DNA of 64,000 nucleotides, taken from positions 29,423,608-29,487,607 of the forward strand of contig OU964925.1 in NCBI GenBank assembly GCA_918807975.1, given 5' to 3'. The stretch comes from Aplidium turbinatum (Eukaryota; Chordata; Ascidiacea; Aplousobranchia; Polyclinidae). The notes beneath the pieces were generated by a model. The model saw only the letters and a list, made by a program, of their open reading frames with translations, searched no databases and was not told the origin of the DNA. Position numbers and translations under genes: made by a program. Positions 58,360-64,000 of this stretch are shown here, piece by piece. Numbering within the stretch: the first letter of the stretch is position 1; each line of letters starts with the position of its first letter.

Positions 58360-59870
58360 TTGTTGTATCCAGGCTTACAGCCGGTGGTTGAAGATTTAGA
58401 TCAGGGGTCACCAAATGGCGGACCGCGGGCCGCCACGCTGTTATGTGCGGCCCGCGGAAGGTATCAGCGTACAAGTATAACCAAAAATACTTTTCTTGAG
58501 AAGTTAAAGAGCACGAAGGCAAAAAACACTTTCCGGGAAGCATATTTTCGCTTTGCATACGATTCCACCGACCGACCAATCAGACTATAGTTCTAGGTAG
58601 GGGTCGCCTAAAGTTATTTCAATGCGATGTCCAGCCACACTGTCCCAGTGGTTGATTAAAACGTCTGTTTTCGAATTTCGAAATTGTCTGTGAGCATAGG
58701 GTTGCTTATTTTAAGTTTGTAAATGTCATGTAAACACTAGTGTGCGTTTCACCGTTATTGTGTTTTATGAGCAGTGTTCCTTTATGCAAGTTTTTGTTGG
58801 CAAAATAGGTCGGTGTGCCAACTCAATTTATAATTTTAAAAATTGGCAAAATATTATATATAAATTTAAAGACTTTTTCTGGTTGTATCAAGAAAATGAA
58901 ATATCTTCTGACAGGTGTTGGTTGCATTACTTCTGGTTGTATTATGGTTGTATTTTCATAAGACAACTTCTGGTTGTGTTATGAAAATATTTAGTTTGGT
59001 ACTGCAGAATGTTGTTAATCAACAATTCTTGCCATGCTGATCAGCACCGCAAGTGACAGTTGTCTAATAATTACCAAAGAAAGATGGTTTTATAGACTCT
59101 CACAAAAAGGATGAAAAACCCACTCATTGCTTTTTTAGAAGGAACACCGTTCATGAGTTACGATAGAAACTTTTTTTTCGGTGATTTCTACAAGCATTTG
59201 TTTCATGGTGCCTGGTTATTTTTTCCTTGTTAGTGGAGCCTATTTTCCGCTGATATGTTAGCAGGTCACTGTTGTTGCCTGTATTGCGATATGTCAAACA
59301 TTTCTTTGGTTACTGAAGCTGTTAATTGCAAGATATCTTTTGTGAAGCGAAGTGACAACATCACTCTTGCTTGGCGATGAATATTCGGATGAAACCGCTC
59401 GTCTCGCTATAAGTGCGCAAAACAAGTGCCCTCGTTTATTAGGCATTGTTAAAGAAGTCAAAAGTGTTGTTAAAGAAGCTTGGCCTGGCAGTAGCGTTGT
59501 TCGACTAATTTTGTTGCTGCGGTATTCTAATATAAATATTATCAACATGTAATGCTGGATACTGGGTACGAAATGCGTTCTTTTCTAGCATAAGAGTCAA
59601 CCTACCTAACATTTTATTATTGCGGCCCGCCACAGCTCTCCTTAGTCCCAAAGTGGTCCGCATGCAAAAAAGTTGGTGACCCCTGATTTAGATTAAGTGG
59701 ATGGGAAGGCAAGGAAGCCAATCTTCGAGTCCATCTTCAGGCATGCCTTTAAGTGTCTTCCCAAAGAAACAGCCGCATGCTCTTCAGCGGTGTCAAACCG
59801 GCGACCTTTCGACTGCCGTTCCGAGGCTCTCACCACTCGGCTATGCAGCCGACAATTCGACAATGACTGT
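58360..59870 (-). repeat. tRNA-derived SINE, family 2, copy 3, split by a hAT
   Basis: CAGGCTTACAGCCGGTGGTTG and AGATTTAGAT on the left continue on the right as AAGTGGATGGGAAGGCAAGG. The minus-strand tRNA-like head at about 59805-59860 has A box TAGCCGAGTGG and B-box-like GGTTTGACACC. Confidence 0.75.
58402..59685. mobile_element. hAT element (CAGGGGTCACCAA ends)
   Basis: Ends CAGGGGTCACCAA and TTGGTGACCCCTG; perfect 8-bp duplication ATTTAGAT (58394-58401, 59686-59693). Subterminal GCGGCCCGC words face each other. About 1.3 kb with no recognisable transposase motif. Confidence 0.9.
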
Positions 59871-59946
59871 GTGTTTGTATTGTTTGAATGTAAATGCATA
59901 AGTATCTATTACAGCTGTTGATAATAACACGTAAGTGACATTCATC

Positions 59947-61950
59947 TTAGTTTAGTTCAGTTACAATGAGCAAGATCAGTAAAAGAACAACTAAAGTTAT
60001 CGCTGTAGCGAATCCAATCCAGAGCTTTTTGTTGTTTTTTGCGGCCTCTTTTTTGATTTCCTTCGTATGATCGCTAAATATTTTGGAATGCTCTTCCAAT
60101 GTGTCTGCTTGACTCTGAAAGTGTAGCACAAACATTGTCCTTCATAAAATTAAAACTAACATTAGATTACAGATGCAATTCTACTGAAGAGCAAGCTTTG
60201 TTGTAACACATATGTACTGTAGAATAGAGTAACTCTATCAGTTTCTGCATTAATTCAACGTCTGCAGACGTTCAATCAATGTAAAAAGACTGATTTGCTG
60301 GCTGAGAATTAAACTAGTAAAATAATATAAATCATTGTGAAACGTTTTAGTTGAAACATGAAAAGAAACCTTGTTTATTCTGCATTAAAAAAATACTGAA
60401 AAGCAAGAATTAGGCATTAATGAAGCAACTAAAATGTTGCAATCAATTTTTACGTTCTTTGTAGTTACTGTTTTACTGTATTTAATATTGTTTGTTACTA
60501 TGTTGCTTGGGTTAAGACCTACCCAGTCAGTAACTAAGCTTTTTCATATTAATTTAACGTTTATACTGTAGATGTTGAGCCAATGTATAAGAGATGGAAT
60601 TGTTGGTTTGAATTTTGGTCTTTAAACAATGATGTTTGTTTGTCGTATCCAGGCTTACGCCCGATGATTGAGGATTTAGATTAAGTGGACGGGAAGGCAA
60701 GGAAGCCAATCTTCGTGACCACCTTCAAGCATGCCTTTAATTAAGTGCCTTACCAAAGACGCAGCTGCATGCTTTTGAGCGGTGTCGAACCGGCGCCCTT
60801 TCGAACGTCGTTCCAGGGCTCTCACCACTCGGCAATGCAGTCGACAACTCTAATCCACTAGGCTACGCTGGTGACAAGATAATAATGATAATACCAAACA
60901 ATGATAATACCAAACAATGATAATACCGTGTTACTGTTTGGTTCTCGACTAGAAAGCAACCTTGTCAGGGCAGATATAGAGCTTATTGATTGGTGATTAA
61001 CTTAGTTCATGTTGTTTCAGAGCCGCAGCATATGGATCTTGAGCGACCAAGTTTTGACAACCACTCACCTGGCAGAAAAAATTTGTTATTTTTTTTGCCT
61101 GGGGTGTTGTCAAAACTTGCTTAAGTTGTTCTAACATACTTTATAGAAGCTTGAACGTTATGGCTTTATAGTTACCTTCAGTGATTCTAAACTTTCCTCT
61201 CTATCACTTAGTTTTTGTGCGTTTATGGAGATTACTTCAGTAACCTCTTCAACCTGAAACAAAACAATATCCCGATATGTTATAAAGATTTGGATCCGTT
61301 TCTTACTCAAAATATGAAACTTTTCAGCTATGTTTATCTAAGACAGGAAACATACAAGTAACCGAAATTTAAAGTTTTCATAGGTTTACTGACGTTTCAA
61401 AAAGCTACAGGCCTATTGCTACTTTTGGTTGGTTGGTTTTGGATCTTTATCTTTGGATTGACAAAGCCTTTGATACGTTATTCTTGGCGTTTCGCATACT
61501 TGTAGACTTAGAGGCTTTAAACCACTGACGGAACGGTCACCGAGATTGGCAGAGTGAAGTTTTCGATTGTTATTAAAGTATTGTTGCAAGGGAATTATTG
61601 TTGCAGGGGAATTACAGGTGCCACTGGATGGAAAACAGTCCTGAAATGCGTTGCTCAAGCGCACACCCCAAGAGTCGAACCAGCGCATCTTGGTATTGAG
61701 GTTTCTTGGTGTACAAAGTTGGGCATTTAACCACTGAATTAACGCGGAGCGGGCTCTTGCAGTGTACTTACTTGATGTTCTAATTCCGCAAAGGAGGAGT
61801 CAAGTGACTTTTTTTGAAAATCCTCTTGCTCATGCTTGGGACTTGATGGAACGGATGATGTATACAAAGATGTAGGCATAGGCACTTCACACGAAGACTC
61901 CAGTTTGGGCATTGTTAAAAATAATTTCGAGGGGTCTATTGTGAAAGACT
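59947..61950 (-). CDS. R-SNARE-TM end of a C1-SNARE fusion gene (paralogue 1), 5' part outside window
   Basis: Three exons (5' to 3'): 61950-61772 (enters in phase 1), 61253-61176, 60114-59947 with stop TAA. The first encodes the linker with PSKLF, the marker shared with the other two paralogues (SSKLF, PSKIF), and a Ser/Pro-rich stretch. The second, VEEVTEVISINAQKLSDREE, aligns gap-free to VAMP with the central Arg in SDREE. The third finishes the helix and adds the anchor FATAITLVVLLLILLIV and a short tail. Phases and exon sizes (78 nt for the SNARE exon) equal those of the 34320-50184 gene. The upstream C1 exons are expected beyond 64000: the acceptor at 61950 needs an upstream exon in phase 1, and 62041 onward is transposon sequence. 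If an ATG at 61914 were used instead, the product would be a short VAMP without C1 domains. Confidence 0.78.
60245..60302. repeat. Palindromic element, copy 5
   Basis: TTAATTCAACGTCTGCAGAC with its inverse and an AATGTAAAAA end; in an intron of the 59947-61950 gene. Confidence 0.6.
60645..60880 (-). repeat. tRNA-derived SINE, family 2, copy 4
   Basis: Same word order as copy 3 without the hAT: CAGGCTTACGCCCGATGATTG, GGGAAGGCAAGGAAGCC, then a minus-strand tRNA-like head with A-box-like GCCGAGTGGTGAG and B-box-like GGTTCGACACC. Confidence 0.78.
60886..60935. repeat. Short tandem repeat (AATGATAATACCAAAC)
   Basis: Three 16-bp units directly after the SINE. Confidence 0.7.
61430..61752 (-). repeat. 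tRNA-derived SINE, family 1, copy 7
   Basis: Minus strand: tRNA-like head (B box GGTTCGACTC near 61670), the CACCTG and CCAATCTCGGTGACC body and the tail near 61435. It lies in an intron of the 59947-61950 gene. Confidence 0.78.
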
Positions 61951-62040
61951 CTACAAAAAGCAAATTAGTCAGAGTTGTGAAAAGTAATCCGTAATCGCAA
62001 TAATCTGTAATCATACTAATCCGTAATCACACTGATCCGC

Positions 62041-63109
62041 AGTGACGATCGGTGAGGGAAAGCAAGGAAAGCAGTGCTTACCTTAGCAAAAACTATGCAA
62101 AATATAATGACTGAATTCTAGGTTTAACTTATTATTTTTATCACGTCTATTTTAACTTGAAAATTACTGTATTCGTAACTAGAATTACTCGTAACTCTTG
62201 TGAGTAGTCTAAGTCCTCACCAAACCGCATGTCTTGCCTATAAATGCCAATTGACGCAAACGCTTCTGTCAGAAACAATCACTGAGGCTCCAGGTAAGCA
62301 ACTATCAAACTTGCTTTCCCAGATTCAAAAATGTCAAAAAACGCCTTCGTTTTAACCAATCCTCAGCCGTTTTGCAAAACGTCACCAGCTGCTTAGCCAA
62401 TCAGATGTGTTATGGTTATGGTAGGTTAGTTGTGCTTTCCCAGTGACGTCAATGCGTACATTCGCTAGAGCGACTAGACTAACTCGTCAGAATGGTATCT
62501 CGTCACGGTACACGCACAGCATCATAATGCCAAAAAGCTTGTTGCTGTTTTTTTGATGTCCTCTCGCCATGTACTTTGGCCTACTGTACTAGCTTTCATA
62601 GTCATGCCTTTGCCCTTTTTACAGCGTTGATATAACGTTACTTCGCCAATGAACGTTCAGGTGCGGATGCAATATTTAGCTTGTTAAGCTTCTATACGCA
62701 GGAGGCAAACTTATCCAGCTTTTTGTACAAATTGCTTGCGGTTGTAATGTTTAGGCCTAAGTGTGTAGTGTAGGCTTAACTGAATATCTGAGAATGAACA
62801 TTCATGACGAATTAAACATTTAGACAACTATTATTCCATGTCTAACACAGGATTTGGTCCTGCAACGTTAAAATTAAGATTGTTCATGACTTCTAAACAT
62901 TAAATGGATGTATGATCACGACATAGGCGAAGCACAATTTGACAGATTTTTATTTTTGATTTGTTTTGGAAATGCTCTCAGAGCGCACCAAATTGGAAGT
63001 GTTTTCAAAAATTTCTGGGGGAGGCCCCCCAGACCCCCCGCTGGAAGTGTTGCCTTCGGTAACACGCCTTCGGGCTTCGCCCGACGGTTACACCCTTCGT
63101 GCCTACTAC
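62041..63109 (+). mobile_element. Internally deleted copy of the 5.16-kb hAT
   Basis: Begins with the same end CAGTGACGATCGGTGAGGG. 62041-62510 matches 6920-7380, and 62550-63109 matches 11170-12020 without the transposase gene or the CATGGCCACC insertion. The right end is interrupted by another element at 63110, so its duplication cannot be checked in this window. Confidence 0.85.
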
Positions 63110-64000
63110 CAGGGGCGCCGGAACGATTTTTGACTGGGGGGGCAAGATTACGAAAAAAGGGCACTTTTGTTTACTAAAAGGCCAAATTTTTTTTCAAGTT
63201 TTAAGATAAGATAGGCTATACCGTAGCGACAATGCTAATCTATCAGCTCACTATGTATTGAGTAGGCCATGGCCACCTGGAGATGTGGCCTGATTTGTCA
63301 CATTTTGCAGATTTTGATTACAGCTACTGCTAGTGCTTGACTGACATTTTTGGAGATGTTTTTACTTTTTGCTGTTTCCTGATGACAAAAAACTTTTTGT
63401 TGCCTTGGGAAGCAGTAGCAAATGAGAAAAAGGAAGTTGAAAAACGCGAAATCAAATTTTCTTTGTTTTTCAACATGTGAGGATGTTAAAACCTATTGTG
63501 TCATCTGGGGAAAAGAATAAAGAAAGCGTAAAAATCTAACTTTTAGAAAAATTTATTTAAACGTTCGCCCAAAGTTAGAAAAACCTGGAAATTTCTGCAA
63601 AATGTGACAAATCAGGCCGTATCTTTAGGTGGCCATGAGTAGGCTAATGATAGCCTACAAGTGTCCGGTATACAAAAAAGGGCATCATGCTATGTTATAA
63701 TGATGTAACCTACTGTCAAGCCTTAAAGTAGCCTGCGGCCATGGCCGCTAAGTAGTGCTTGAATGGCCGCCGGTGCTACCTCCTCAATCGGCCAAGTTTG
63801 GCCGCCGGTCTCTTCTAGCCAATTATTTAATTTCGCAATAGAATGATCGTGGATTAACTGTCGAAAATATGTAGTATCAAAGAGTGACGCAAAATTAGGT
63901 CAGCGCGTCATAATCGCCACTGTTGCATTGTGCGGAAATATTTGTTATTGATGGAATATATCCATTTGCGATCACCAGCGCTGTAAGTCTTGTTTGTAAT
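63110..64000. mobile_element. Left part of a transposon (CAGGGGCGCCGGAACG end), runs off the window
   Basis: The hAT homology stops exactly where CAGGGGCGCCGGAACG begins, a hAT-like end. The inverse end was not found before 64000. Contains a nested miniature element and unassigned sequence (63645-64000). Confidence 0.5.
63268..63636. mobile_element. Miniature transposon (CATGGCCACC ends)
   Basis: The ends CATGGCCACCTGGAGATG and its inverse extend to about 45 bp of terminal repeat. Perfect 8-bp duplication GAGTAGGC (63260-63267, 63637-63644). Same family as the truncated copy at 11369. Confidence 0.88.

Noticed and set aside
58339-58590. Plus and minus frames across the left end of a hAT
   Set aside because: They cross the insertion boundary at 58402 and show no domain.

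Overview
The window is metazoan nuclear DNA: AT-rich, with spliced genes (GT/AG introns of 0.1-6 kb) and a dense load of DNA transposons, tRNA-derived SINEs, LINE fragments and Penelope-like retroelements. hAT transposons with 8-bp target-site duplications (TSDs) dominate. Domain content and repeat types suggest a marine invertebrate or basal chordate; the sequence alone does not settle the species. There is no bacterial, organellar or LTR/viral signal.

Host genes. A two-coding-exon NXPE-family gene lies on the + strand at 18341-21562. Facing it on the - strand is a head-to-tail row of three paralogues: 61950-59947 (5' end outside the window), 50184-34320 and 29889-22117. I assembled these exon by exon. 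Each complete member encodes two C1 (diacylglycerol/phorbol-type) zinc domains, a Ser-rich linker, a VAMP/synaptobrevin-like coiled coil and a C-terminal transmembrane anchor. Eight exons join in frame in both complete genes with the same intron phases (1,0,1,2,1,0,0). I know of no described family that fuses C1 domains to an R-SNARE, so this is the main discovery candidate: a membrane-fusion protein that may carry its own lipid-signal sensor.

Mobile DNA, left to right. 1.3-5.2 kb: a TTAA-flanked element with a nested insertion, and a hAT-type element. 6.0-12.8 kb: a head-to-head pair of truncated Penelope-like elements (GIY-YIG nuclease, hammerhead-like 3' motif) split by a 5.16-kb hAT with an uninterrupted 710-aa transposase and perfect TSD; an internally deleted relative starts at 62041. 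13.0-16.6 kb: nested hAT remnants, one interrupting a LINE 3' end. 32.9-34.2 kb: a piggyBac-like miniature element and a 41-bp minisatellite. 34.5-48.4 kb (introns of the middle fusion gene): numerous miniature hATs, one hAT nested in another, palindromic elements and LINE scraps. 51-57 kb: an inverted-repeat element, an RTE-type LINE, and an exact 184-bp inverted repeat with a hammerhead-like motif at each inner end. 58-64 kb: SINEs, further hATs and the 5'-truncated third fusion gene.

The host genes work as two units. NXPE is a single secretory-pathway esterase-like protein. The C1-SNARE array looks like a locally duplicated set of tail-anchored vesicle proteins whose members have diverged in which C1 domain and which SNARE layers look canonical.
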